Shown here piece by piece: positions 9,089-17,807 of a stretch of DNA of 64,000 bases. This DNA is from Palsa-189 sp963803735. GTDB taxonomy: Bacteria > Acidobacteriota > Terriglobia > Acidiferrales > UBA7541. Both the position numbers and the translations under genes were made by a program. Every line of letters begins with the position of its first letter. Positions within the stretch are counted from its first letter, which is position 1. The stretch lies in the NCBI GenBank assembly GCA_963803735.1, contig CAWDNV010000029.1:124001-188000 (forward strand), in the 5' to 3' direction. The notes under the pieces were generated by a model. The model was not told the DNA's origin. It saw nothing but the letters and a program-made list of their open reading frames with translations, and did no database searches.

Positions 9089-9502
9089 GTGAGCTTGTCG
9101 AAGCATAGATTGGCTGCAAAAATCCTCATCGTCGATGATCATTTAGCCGCACGAAACACAATCCGCTCGCTATTGGATTGGCACGGTTATCAGGTGTGCG
9201 GTGAGGCGAAGGACGGAAAAGAGGCTATTGAACAGGTGGTCGAGCTGAAGCCAGATCTCGTGCTTCTCGACATCAACATGCCAGAGATGAACGGCGTACA
9301 AGCCGCACTTGAAATCAGGCGCTTTACCCCCGAGACCAAGATCGTCTTCTTTACAATTCATGAATCGCCCGTCCTCATCAACAGTTTGCGTTCCTTCGCT
9401 CATGGCTTCGTGTCTAAGTCGTCTGCCGGTACTGAACTGATTCCCGTGATTAGCCGTCTGGCGGGACCAGGAGCTGCCAATTGGCTGAATACCCCGCAAT
9501 AG
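9089..9502 (+). CDS. Stand-alone response-regulator receiver protein
   Basis: A GTG start at 9089 behind GCGGGG gives a 137-residue protein beginning just before the receiver; upstream in-frame ATGs add sequence unlike any receiver. Acidic pair D16/D17, phospho-acceptor D61 (LVLLDINMP), the T89 switch region (VFFTI) and K110 (FVSKS) are present, so it should be phosphorylatable. There is no output domain. It is similar in size and style to the receivers at 3544-3939 and 10379-10741, suggesting a small paralogous set. Confidence 0.85.
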   Translation: MSLSKHRLAAKILIVDDHLAARNTIRSLLDWHGYQVCGEAKDGKEAIEQVVELKPDLVLLDINMPEMNGVQAALEIRRFTPETKIVFFTIHESPVLINSLRSFAHGFVSKSSAGTELIPVISRLAGPGAANWLNTPQ

Positions 9503-9596
9503 CCGATGCAGCTTTCGGCAACACATTCTTCGTCGGCCAGAAGCTGTTTGCCTCCTAAAGTCTGTAAAAGTATGGATTCGATCCCGGCGTGGCCCG

Positions 9597-9773
9597 TCAA
9601 AGTGCCTCCTCGAATGAAGTGTCGGCCACGATACCAACTCCTTTGCTGTCTTTAGCCGCCTCGCCCTTTTTCACGTCGAAATAGATTTGCGGGTGCGGAT
9701 TCGTCCAGACGAAACTGGTGATCGTAGCTTTCAAAGTCACGGAATGGTCGGTGTCGAATGAAATCCTGTTCCG
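9597..9773 (-). pseudogene. DUF6152-like exported protein fragment
   Basis: The minus-strand segment FDTDHSVTLKATITSFVWTN PHPQIYFDVKK resembles the core of DUF6152 proteins (family pattern: FD...kpvtLkGtVtkveWtNPHaxixxdV). The usual N-terminal signal peptide with the HHSF motif and the second half of the domain are absent. It is read as a decayed remnant; edges are approximate. Confidence 0.6.
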
Positions 9774-9821
9774 GAACATCGAAGATACATTAAACGCAAC
9801 GATCGAATTCATCACCAGCAC

Positions 9822-10378
9822 CGTCGACAGATTTAATGCATTCTTGTCATATCACGAACGAGCTCATATAAGCATGATACGAACGAAACCTGGATTCATC
9901 GACGTGGAAGAAATCATCAAGCGTGCAAGGGCAACGGCAAGTCTAGACATCCTTAGGGTGCATCGGGCATATCGGTGGGAGATCTTTCGGGCACAGAGAG
10001 AGGATAAACTTAGGGCGGCCATGGATGTGTCACGTACTACGAGACACAAGCGACGCATCACCGGCTAGAAATTGTGCTATGAGAAATGTTCTAGGGAATT
10101 TGTGAAATGGTATTACCGATGCAGGCGCGACCTCGCCGTGGCGCCGTTTTTCTGAGTACGCCACGCGATTCGCCTCAATTCGCTTCACTTTTGTTCGCGG
10201 GGAGATCTTCCCCAAAATTATTCTGCTAACGGTCCGATTATTTACACTTGTGGTAACATACCTACTGCTGTGAGCTCTGAGTCGTCCCCCACCTAAGCTC
10301 TCGCCGCTTTCTACAGCAATTCGACGTTCAGTCCTTGGATCGTCCCCCCCACGGCTGGCAAACTCAGGAGACTGCTTA
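9822..10378. other. Intergenic with promoter region of receiver gene
   Basis: No gene supported in about 560 bp. A short plus-strand frame near 9874-10068 lacks family similarity. The region must hold the promoter of the gene at 10379, but no clear -35/-10 pair could be fixed. Confidence 0.4.
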
Positions 10379-10741
10379 ATGCCGCATAACATTCTCGTGG
10401 TGGACGATCACGAACCGATGAGGCGAAGAATACGGTCGTTGTTGGAATCTGGAGGGCTACACGTATGTGCGGAAGCCGCTAACGGACGGCACGCTATCGA
10501 AAGGACACAGGAGTGCATGCCGGATCTGGCCATTCTCAACCTTTCGATGCCCGTAATGAATGGGTTACAAGCGATACCGGAAATGCTGAAATGTGCTCCA
10601 CAGCTAAAGATTGTCATCTTCACGCTAGATGATGCAGAGGAACTGAGGCAACACGCCTTTCGGCTGGGAGCTGCGGGCTATGTCTCCAAGTCCGACCCTC
10701 GGGAGGCCCTTCTCGCCGAGGTGAGAAGGCTGTTGCTGTGA
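10379..10741 (+). CDS. Receiver-domain protein lacking the phospho-acceptor Asp
   Basis: The start at 10379 is preceded by AGGAG. A 120-residue lone REC domain with acidic pair D9/D10, T82 and K104 (YVSKS) retained. The position that should be the phosphorylated Asp is Asn54: DLAILNLSMP instead of the usual xxxLDxxMP, codon AAC. By family knowledge such pseudo-receivers are locked in one state and act through protein contacts rather than phosphorylation. Its paralogues at 3544-3939 and 9089-9502 keep the Asp. Confidence 0.88.
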   Translation: MPHNILVVDDHEPMRRRIRSLLESGGLHVCAEAANGRHAIERTQECMPDLAILNLSMPVMNGLQAIPEMLKCAPQLKIVIFTLDDAEELRQHAFRLGAAGYVSKSDPREALLAEVRRLLL

Positions 10742-10883
10742 GCGGGTATGATATCGTCCTTTCATGTGAACAGCGTGTTCAAAAGGAGAAACGAGCACTT
10801 CGTCGAAAGCAAGATGGCCATGCCTTTGAGGACTGGCTGCAAGCCGAGCGGGGTTTCCAGGCAGCGGCGTAATTTCATTCGCA

Positions 10884-11639
10884 ATGACTTCCCATCGCAT
10901 GTCATCTCCTCTTCTTCAGAGGCAGTCCGTACTGAGATTCACGTCTCGCCGACTGTTTCTTCGCGTTGCCGGCTGTGCCATAGCAATGCCGGCATTCGCT
11001 TGGGCTGTGAATGACGTGCCCACCTCGCTCGATCACATTCTCTTGGGCTGCAGTGATCTCGACCGGGGCATTGCCTTTGTCGAGCAGCGCACGGGCATTC
11101 GCGCTGCGTTCGGCGGCGTCCACCCTGGACGCGGCACGCAAAACGCCCTCCTCTCGCTCGGCACACGACGGTATCTTGAAATCATCGCCCCCGACCCCAA
11201 GCAGTCCGGCACGCCGCAATACCCCGTAATTACTAAACTGATCGAACCTCGCCTTATCGGATGGGCCGCTCATCCCGGCGGTCTACAATCCATCGCCGCA
11301 AAACTCGCGAAATCCGGCGTCGCCGCCGACGGCCCCACTCCTGGTTCCCGCAGGCGATCCGACGGTCGCGTCCTTCAATGGAAGGCTCTCACACTCAAGG
11401 AAAATCCCGCTTCTCTCCTTCCATTCTTCATTGAATGGTCTGCCGATTCGATTCACCCATCAGTGGACTCTCCTAAAGGCTGTTCGCTTCTGCGCTTTGA
11501 AGCTGCATCGCCCGAAACAGAGTCACTCTCTAAGCAATTCGCTCTCCTCGGTCTCGATATCCCCATTGTCAAAGGTGAGAGCCCGCAACTCCGCGCTACC
11601 ATATCCGGCCCGAAAGGCCAATTCACCGTGACCAGCTAG
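10884..11639 (+). CDS. Exported VOC/glyoxalase-like domain protein
   Basis: 251 residues. A twin-arginine signal is visible near the N-terminus (SRRLFLRVAG followed by an Ala-rich hydrophobic stretch ending FAWA), so export by Tat is likely. The mature part begins with a VOC-type fold: LDHILLGCSDLDRGIAFVEQ, a G-rich loop (HPGRGTQNALLSLG) and YLEIIAPDP. This pattern matches glyoxalase-like domain proteins (Glyoxalase_3 type), which are metal-dependent enzymes of mostly unknown substrate. The start could also be the Met at 10899. It stands alone; the metallo-beta-lactamase gene follows 180 bp later. Confidence 0.8.
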   Translation: MTSHRMSSPLLQRQSVLRFTSRRLFLRVAGCAIAMPAFAWAVNDVPTSLDHILLGCSDLDRGIAFVEQRTGIRAAFGGVHPGRGTQNALLSLGTRRYLEIIAPDPKQSGTPQYPVITKLIEPRLIGWAAHPGGLQSIAAKLAKSGVAADGPTPGSRRRSDGRVLQWKALTLKENPASLLPFFIEWSADSIHPSVDSPKGCSLLRFEAASPETESLSKQFALLGLDIPIVKGESPQLRATISGPKGQFTVTS

Positions 11640-11815
11640 CTCGCGGTGATCGCGCCTGGGAGTGCCTCTGGAGGTCCTGCCGCTCACACGGAATATTCAA
11701 GCGTATTCCTTCACTCACAAACTCAAGTGAACGCAATTACTGCCACCATTAGCAGCGAGGCAAGAGGTATATACTCCCCAATACCAGACCGACAGCAATT
11801 GAGGAGATGTCGAGA

Positions 11816-12676
11816 ATGTTTCGGCGCCTTTTGTTTTTGACGTTCATTTTTGGCTCGATGTTCCTGACGTCGGAAAACTCGGTGTTGCGAGCGCAAGCTA
11901 ATCCAGATTGGCATCGGCCGTTTCCGGCGTTCAAGATTGCGGGCAACCTCTACTATGTTGGGACCGCTGATCTGGCCGTCTACCTTATCAACACTCCACA
12001 GGGAAATATCCTGATCAATTCAGATTTTGCGGAGGACGTCCCGTTAATCCACAAGAGCATCGAAGGGCTTGGTTTCAAGTATGGCGATACAAAGATCCTG
12101 CTGATCAGTCACGCACACTCGGACCATGACGAGGGCGTCGGATTAATAAAACGTGAGACCGGCGCGAGGTTGATGGTTATGGACGCGGATGTTCCGGCCG
12201 TGGAGAGCACGGCGCCTAGTAGGCCCGGCGCTCACGTGGATCGCGTCTTGCACGATGGGGACACGGTCGAACTTGGAGGTTCTCGACTGACGGCGCACCT
12301 GACGCCCGGCCACACAAAAGGCTGCACTACATGGACCATGCAGGTTCATGAGGGCGCCAGAACGTTGAACGCCGTGATCATCGGCAGCCCCAACGTAAAT
12401 CCTGGATATGTGCTGGTGGGAAACAAGCAATATCCACAAATCGCGCAAGATTACGTCAAGACCTTCAAGGTACTCAAAGGATTGCCTTGCGATCTTTTTT
12501 TGGGGGCGCATGGGGCATATTTCGGGATGAAAGCCAAGTACGAGAAGGCTAAAGCAGGCGAGGCGAATCCACTCATCGACCCAGAGGGGTACAAGGCGTA
12601 CGTGTCTGAACGGGAAGCCACCTTCGAGAAAGAATGGAAGCGGCAGCAGCAGAATCCCGGTTCTCCTGCGCCGTAG
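11816..12676 (+). CDS. Subclass B3 metallo-beta-lactamase-like protein
   Basis: The start at 11816 is preferred because GAGGAG lies 9 nt upstream; the ATG at 11807 sits directly on that site. An N-terminal signal peptide (RRLLFLTFIFGSMFLT...LRAQA) sends it to the periplasm. The MBL fold has zinc ligands H99-x-H101-x-D103-H104 (SHAHSDHDEG), H166 (TPGHTKG) and H232 (LGAHGAYF). The spacing, the presence of Asp103/His104 and the FLGAHGAYFGMKAKY block are typical of B3 enzymes (L1/BJP-1 group), which hydrolyse beta-lactams with two Zn ions. Close relatives of unknown activity exist, so resistance is inferred. No antibiotic-linked neighbour or regulator (such as ampR) is seen. Confidence 0.88.
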   Translation: MFRRLLFLTFIFGSMFLTSENSVLRAQANPDWHRPFPAFKIAGNLYYVGTADLAVYLINTPQGNILINSDFAEDVPLIHKSIEGLGFKYGDTKILLISHAHSDHDEGVGLIKRETGARLMVMDADVPAVESTAPSRPGAHVDRVLHDGDTVELGGSRLTAHLTPGHTKGCTTWTMQVHEGARTLNAVIIGSPNVNPGYVLVGNKQYPQIAQDYVKTFKVLKGLPCDLFLGAHGAYFGMKAKYEKAKAGEANPLIDPEGYKAYVSEREATFEKEWKRQQQNPGSPAP

Positions 12677-12744
12677 CCGAGAAATTAGTTTGCGGGTTGA
12701 GCTTCGATTTAAAGGCGCAATCGTGGAACATTGACTCGAAGCGC

Positions 12745-13060
12745 CCCTAATCCCGAGGGGATACCGAAGAACCCGAACTGCCCTGACGCTCGAGATGGGC
12801 ATGACGGCCACTCAGGCGTTGATGGCGATGGGAGAACTTCATTGTGGTGTTCGAGTCGCAATGGGACAAAATCTTGCGCCGGCCGCACGACGTCGAGATC
12901 AGCCCCTACGACCCGGACAAGAACATCCGGATCGTGGATGCCAACAACCATTTGTCAGTGAGTTCACGCATAATAGTATGCAGCGTATATTGACGCTGGG
13001 TACGCCGGGCGTGCACCGACGATACGTATTTCGCCAGAAAGTCCGCCCAAGGGTAGTATC
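12745..13060 (+). pseudogene. Decayed NHL-repeat protein fragment
   Basis: Several frames here match pieces of the intact NHL protein at 16381-17724. PEGIPKNPNCPDARDGHDGH corresponds to its PPGMPRNPNCPDVSDGHEG. In another frame, WDKILRRPHDVEISPYDPDK and VDANNH follow. Then come QRILTLGTPGV and FARKS-like pieces. The matching parts run in order but shift frame several times and lack both ends, so this is a degenerate duplicate. Confidence 0.85.
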
Positions 13061-13074
13061 TTCGAGTTGAGAAA

Positions 13075-14454
13075 ATGACATTTGCCAAGATTCGCTGGTG
13101 TGTTGTGATGGCGCTTTGGTTTGTGCTGCCGTTCGGTTACGGATCTGCACTGAGCGATACCGGAGTCAAGCTGCCGAAGCTCGACCTGCACGATATGCGC
13201 CTCGAAAACGGGCTGCGCGTCATTTTAGTCCCAGACCATAGCGCCCCCGTCTACGCTATCAACGTCTCCTACAACGTGGGCAGTCGTAACGAACTTCCTG
13301 GCCATACCGGCTTCGCTCATCTGTTCGAACACATGATGTTCCAGGGCTCTGCTAATGTTGGCAAAGGCGAGCATTTCATCCTCGTGCTGAATAATGGCGG
13401 CAACATGAACGGCACCACCAGTGAAGACCGCACGATCTACTTCGAAGAGCTGCCCAAGAACCAGCTCGACCTCGGCTTGTACCTAGAAGCCGACCGCATG
13501 CGCTCGCTTAACGTGACGCAGGCAAATCTCGACAACCAGCGCAATGCCGTGCAAGAGGAACGCCGCCAGAGCATCGACAACCAGCCTTACGGGCGCGCGG
13601 AGCTGGATCTCGACAGCCTTTCTTACGACAACTTCGCTTACAAGCATCCGACAATCGGGTCCATGGCAGATCTGGAAGCTGCCAGCGTTGCCGATGTCGC
13701 GGCTTTTTTCCATACGTACTACGCCCCGAACAATGCCGTTCTCACGCTGGTCGGTGATTTCGATCCTGACGAAGTCATGGCCAAGGTCAGGAAATATTTC
13801 GGTTCCGTTCCCACTCAGTCCGCGCCGCCCAAGGTCGATCTGCGCGAGGAGCCGCACTATGGCGAACGCCGCGAATCCATTTCCGATCCGCTGGCGCGCC
13901 TTCCACGGCTGGACATCGCCTATCACGTTCCCCCGGGCAACACCACGGACAATTACGTCATGCAGGAATTGAGCATAGCCTTGGCGCAGGGACAGAGTTC
14001 ACGCTTTTATCAGCACCTCGTGAAGGAGAAGCAACTCGCCTCGAACGTAAGCATTTTCACAGACTCGCGTATCGGCACGAGCCAGATGTACATTAGCGCC
14101 ACGCCGCGGGCCGGAGTAAGTTTGTCCGACCTCGAAAAAGGCGTGGATGAAGAAATTTCGGCCGTCGTGAAAGACGGCATCACACCAGACGAACTGGCAA
14201 AGTCGAAGACGCAGCTCCTACGTCGCTTCGTCGACCGCCAGCGCACCGTTCTGGGCACCGCCCAATTGATCGGCGAATATGCCGTCAAGTTCAACGAACC
14301 CGAGCTGATCAACACGATCCTGGACAAGGAAAGCGCAGTGACTCTCGAGCAAGTGAATCGCGCCGCCAGGACTTATCTGGTCCACGACCAGCGCAGCGTC
14401 GTGACCACGGTGCCCGCCAAGGCAGCGGCCGACGTGACTCGGAAGGCGCCATGA
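13075..14454 (+). CDS. M16 family zinc metallopeptidase (catalytic subunit)
   Basis: 459 residues with an N-terminal hydrophobic signal or anchor. The inverted zinc motif HxxEH is present as H82-L-F-E85-H86 (FAHLFEHMMFQG), and E161/E162 in QEERR supplies the distal Glu expected about 76 residues later, so it is an active-type pitrilysin/insulinase (PqqL/MPP-beta-like). The two M16 half-domains are complete. It overlaps the next gene by 4 bp (ATGA), so the two are translationally coupled and likely form a heterodimer in the periplasm that degrades peptides. Confidence 0.93.
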   Translation: MTFAKIRWCVVMALWFVLPFGYGSALSDTGVKLPKLDLHDMRLENGLRVILVPDHSAPVYAINVSYNVGSRNELPGHTGFAHLFEHMMFQGSANVGKGEHFILVLNNGGNMNGTTSEDRTIYFEELPKNQLDLGLYLEADRMRSLNVTQANLDNQRNAVQEERRQSIDNQPYGRAELDLDSLSYDNFAYKHPTIGSMADLEAASVADVAAFFHTYYAPNNAVLTLVGDFDPDEVMAKVRKYFGSVPTQSAPPKVDLREEPHYGERRESISDPLARLPRLDIAYHVPPGNTTDNYVMQELSIALAQGQSSRFYQHLVKEKQLASNVSIFTDSRIGTSQMYISATPRAGVSLSDLEKGVDEEISAVVKDGITPDELAKSKTQLLRRFVDRQRTVLGTAQLIGEYAVKFNEPELINTILDKESAVTLEQVNRAARTYLVHDQRSVVTTVPAKAAADVTRKAP

Positions 14455-15953
14455 CGACCGGCCTATCGATTCCCGCGGCCGCCCGCAGGATTACTCTGCG
14501 ACGAATAGCTCTCGCCGCCGCTTTGACGCTGACGGCGCTCGTGGCATCCGCTGTTCGTGGCCAGGAAAAGACCACGCCCCTCAGCAAAGTGGAGCGTCTC
14601 AACCGCGCTCCGGTTAGCAAGGAAGTTCTGCGTGTGCGACTCCCGCGGCCCACGGTGACGAAGCTGCCAAACGGGCTGATCCTGCTGCTCCTCGAAAATC
14701 ACAAACTTCCCACCGTTGCGTTCACTGTATGGATTCGCCCAGGCCAATTGGCTGATCCCAGCGACGTGCCGGGCGTGGCCTCGTTTACTGCGGACATGCT
14801 CCGCGAAGGCACTGAGCGTCGTTCGAGCGTTGCTATCGCCGCCGAAGCCGATTCGCTGGGAGCCACTCTCGGCGCGAACGCCAGGTTCGGGGCGAGTTAC
14901 ACCGTGGTGAATGCCGCAGGCCTCGCGGATAACGCGCCGCAACTCCTCGATCTGTTGAGCGACATCGTTTTGCACCCTGCGTTCCCACCGGCCGAACTCC
15001 TCAGTTACAAGCAGCGCGAGGCAGCCGCTCTCGAGCAGCGACTTGCCAATCCGGCGTTTCTCGGCCAGCGAACCTTTCGCCAGGTCCTCTATGGCGAAGG
15101 GCCTTTGGCGGTAGCTTCGCCTACACCAGATTCGATCGCAAAAGTTACTCCAGAGGATCTAAAGCGCTTCTACGATCAGCACTATCGCCCTGGAAATGCG
15201 ATTCTCGGAGCCATCGGCGACTTCAAAACCGCCGATATGCAGGAGCTGATCGAGAAGTATTTCGCCGCTTGGTCTGGAGCTGCAGAGCCGCCGCCTTCGC
15301 TAGCAGCAAAAGGCGAGCCTCAGCCGTCCAGAATCACACTCGTCGATCGTCCTGGATCCGTGCAAACCTACATCATCGGCGGCAGTCGCGGCATTCGCCG
15401 CACCGATCCCGAATACTACAGTCTCCAGATGATGAACCAGATTCTCGGAGGCGGCCCCCAAGCGCGCTTGTTTCTTGATTTGCGCGAGGAGCACGGCTAC
15501 ACCTATGGCGCCTACAGCAATTTCAACGCTGAGATCTACCCAGGGGACTGGTTGGCCGCCGCAGCCGTTCGCACCCCGGTTACCGATGGCTCTATGACGC
15601 AGTTCGTGTATGAATTCAAGCGCATGAGCAGTGAGCTAGTGCCGCAAAGCGAGCTCGAGGACGCACGCCACGCCATTGTGGCAAGTTTCGCTCTTTCGCT
15701 CGAACAACCCGCGCGCCTGCTCGACAATTGGATGACCGTGCAGTATTACGGCTTGCCCTACGATTATTGGGACCAATACGCCGATCACATCACGGCGGTG
15801 GACGCTGCTGCCGTTCAGGCCGCTGCACGCAAGTTCGTTGACCTGACACACATGCAGTGGATATGTGTCGGTGATCGCCAGCTAATCCAGGAGGCTCTCG
15901 CCAAATACGGCCCCGTCAGCGTGGTGGACGCCGAGGGCAGGCCCGAAAAATAG
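14451..15953 (+). CDS. M16 family peptidase-like protein (non-catalytic subunit)
   Basis: 500 residues with a Sec-like signal (LALTLTALVASAVRGQ region). It has the M16 fold (LPNGLILLLLENHKLPTVAF, EEHGYTYGAYSNF) but no HxxEH: the corresponding segment reads PGVASFTADML. This is the usual partner subunit of an MPP-alpha/beta-type pair, needed for substrate binding. Its start codon overlaps the stop of the catalytic gene. Confidence 0.93.
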   Translation: MTTGLSIPAAARRITLRRIALAAALTLTALVASAVRGQEKTTPLSKVERLNRAPVSKEVLRVRLPRPTVTKLPNGLILLLLENHKLPTVAFTVWIRPGQLADPSDVPGVASFTADMLREGTERRSSVAIAAEADSLGATLGANARFGASYTVVNAAGLADNAPQLLDLLSDIVLHPAFPPAELLSYKQREAAALEQRLANPAFLGQRTFRQVLYGEGPLAVASPTPDSIAKVTPEDLKRFYDQHYRPGNAILGAIGDFKTADMQELIEKYFAAWSGAAEPPPSLAAKGEPQPSRITLVDRPGSVQTYIIGGSRGIRRTDPEYYSLQMMNQILGGGPQARLFLDLREEHGYTYGAYSNFNAEIYPGDWLAAAAVRTPVTDGSMTQFVYEFKRMSSELVPQSELEDARHAIVASFALSLEQPARLLDNWMTVQYYGLPYDYWDQYADHITAVDAAAVQAAARKFVDLTHMQWICVGDRQLIQEALAKYGPVSVVDAEGRPEK

Positions 15954-16026
15954 AATCTCAGTGGAACAGGGGTTCGAGAACGGCCTTATCTGCTTCATTT
16001 GAGGCCATCATTCTCCCTGCAGGCGC

Positions 16027-16130
16027 CTATTTGACCGGGAGGAACCTCTGCACGCGCTCGCCGTAGAACACCTCACCGGTATACGGTATAGAGGGTGCCC
16101 TTCGAGTCCACGGCTTCCATGTGCATATGT
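16027..16130 (-). pseudogene. C-terminal remnant of an NHL-repeat protein
   Basis: The minus strand reads MEAVDSKGTLYT, then a frameshift, then TGEVFYGERVQRFLPVK and a stop. This is the usual last blade of secreted NHL propellers. The frameshift is caused by a tandem 7-bp duplication (TATACCG twice, near 16080-16093). Nothing upstream of it on the minus strand continues the gene, so it is a relic. The rest of 15954-16380 holds only a terminator. Confidence 0.7.
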
Positions 16131-16332
16131 GATGAACGTATGAAGATGCAAAGCGTGGTGCTTCCTTGCGAAATTCTTGGACTCGGCCCGCCAGTCAGAT
16201 CTAATAAGTTTCAGATAGCGGGTCAGACAGAAGATCTAGCGAGAAAATTCCGAAACGAACTCGGATATCTTTCGGGTCAGTAAAAGAGTCCTACCTATCT
16301 CACTTCTGTTTTCTGCCACGTTGCCATGCGGA

Positions 16333-16372
16333 AAACACGAAAGGGCGCCATCCCATGGCGCCCTTCGTGTTT
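16333..16372 (-). terminator. Strong terminator of the NHL gene
   Basis: Long near-perfect hairpin: AAACACGAA + GGGCGCCAT on one side, ATGGCGCCC + TTCGTGTTT on the other, with a single bulged A and a 3-nt loop. It lies 9 bp beyond the stop of the minus-strand NHL gene, and the minus strand ends in T's. Confidence 0.8.
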
Positions 16373-16380
16373 AGGCATTT

Positions 16381-17724
16381 TTATCGTGCTGCCTGAGTTC
16401 TCTGTACCAAGCCCCAGGGTTTGCCTACGAGAAATTCGGGGTTGGCGTCTTTCCGCGGAGTGTACTTTTGTACGCGGCCCGTTCTCACTTCGGCAGTGTA
16501 GAGAGTCCCATCCGTGTCCGTGACAAAGCCATGTACGCCCCACATGCAGCCCTGACAGTTGCCAAACGTGCCCCATGAATAGAGGTAGTGCCCGTCTTCA
16601 TCATACGCACTCAGCTTGTTTGAGCCCTGATCCGCTGCCCAGAGAATGTGGTTCTGGCCCATGTAGATGCTGTGGATATTCATAGGCGGTCGCGGGCCCA
16701 TATCCCACTGGTCCAGGAACTTGCCGTTTTCGTCGAATTTCTGCACGCGGCCATCGTTGCGGTCGTTGATGAAAACGAAGTGCCGTTCCGGATCGATGGC
16801 GATTCCGTGGACGCTGCTGAAATAGCCCGGGCGCTTTTCATTCGGCGGAGTGCCCTTTTCGCCCCACTGGAAGAGCTTCTTGCCATTCTTGTCATACTTA
16901 ACGACTCGCGTGCCGTCATAGCCGTCGCACAGATAAAAACTGCCATCGGGCTCAAACGCCATGAAGGTGGGCCGCGCGAAATGCGTGTCGTCTGTGCCCG
17001 GCACGCCTGGCGTACCCAGCGTCAGGATGCGCTGTTTGCCGTCGTGGGTGAATTTGCTGACGAAGTGGTTATCGGCATCCACAATCCAGACGGCCTTGTC
17101 GGGATCGTAGGGGCTGACTTCAATGTCATGTGGACGTCCCCAGATTTTGTCCCATTGGGTCCAGTCTTCCACGACGTTGCCGTTGCGATCCAGCACGACA
17201 ATTACATGGTCCCAGCGCCAATCGACGCCTGGCCGGCCTTCGTGTCCATCCGAAACATCGGGGCAATTCGGGTTCCTCGGCATTCCCGGAGGATTTTGCA
17301 TGCCTCCACAGCTAGGGGTCGCACTTGCGGTCTCGCGCAGCGGTAAGCCCATGCCCACAGGGAACTTGATGCTAGGGCCAATCTCAGGAAGCCACCTGGT
17401 CTTCAGATTCTTCGGAAGCTCAGGCAATAAGCCTTTCTGCGCTATAAACACCCGATCAGGAGTTTCCGGGAAAACATAGGTCGCCTGCGAGTACGTCCAC
17501 CCCTTAAGCTCGGGAAGGCTCTCCGCCAACGGCCTCGGCCAATTATTCACCGGATCGTAAGGGCCGAAAACATCTTCGCCGCCCTTTTGTCCGGGAACGG
17601 CCGCGAACCCTTCCCCTGGCACCTTCTTTATCTGGCCTTGGAGAACTCCAACCCGGTTGCTAACCAGCACGATCGCCAGTAGAGCCATGCTTATAACCGC
17701 AAGCTTTAGCGTTTCTCGTTTCAT
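16381..17724 (-). CDS. Secreted NHL-repeat beta-propeller protein
   Basis: The start at 17724 is chosen because GGAGG lies 7 nt upstream (an ATG two codons earlier is too close). An N-terminal signal (LAVISMALLAIVLV) precedes 447 residues. A Cys-containing insert (NPNCPDVSDGHEG) is followed by at least five NHL-type blades, recognisable by GRPHDIEVSP...VWIVDADNH, FYLCDGYDGTRVVKYD, HGIAIDPERHFVFINDR and LYTAEVRTGRVQKY. The family resembles peptidyl-alpha-hydroxyglycine lyases but catalysis is unproven. Degenerate copies of the same family flank it at 12745-13060 and 16027-16130. Confidence 0.9.
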   Translation of the reverse strand: MKRETLKLAVISMALLAIVLVSNRVGVLQGQIKKVPGEGFAAVPGQKGGEDVFGPYDPVNNWPRPLAESLPELKGWTYSQATYVFPETPDRVFIAQKGLLPELPKNLKTRWLPEIGPSIKFPVGMGLPLRETASATPSCGGMQNPPGMPRNPNCPDVSDGHEGRPGVDWRWDHVIVVLDRNGNVVEDWTQWDKIWGRPHDIEVSPYDPDKAVWIVDADNHFVSKFTHDGKQRILTLGTPGVPGTDDTHFARPTFMAFEPDGSFYLCDGYDGTRVVKYDKNGKKLFQWGEKGTPPNEKRPGYFSSVHGIAIDPERHFVFINDRNDGRVQKFDENGKFLDQWDMGPRPPMNIHSIYMGQNHILWAADQGSNKLSAYDEDGHYLYSWGTFGNCQGCMWGVHGFVTDTDGTLYTAEVRTGRVQKYTPRKDANPEFLVGKPWGLVQRTQAAR

Positions 17725-17807
17725 CTCCATGCCTCCGCTTCGAAACTGCGCAAAACCATACGTCCGCAGTACCCGCGAGTCAATTGTGGCTATCTGATTC
17801 GGCCGCC

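Noticed and set aside
9718..10068. Plus-strand frame of 116 codons
   Set aside because: Its first part is antisense to the DUF6152 relic; the second part has no recognisable features or start.
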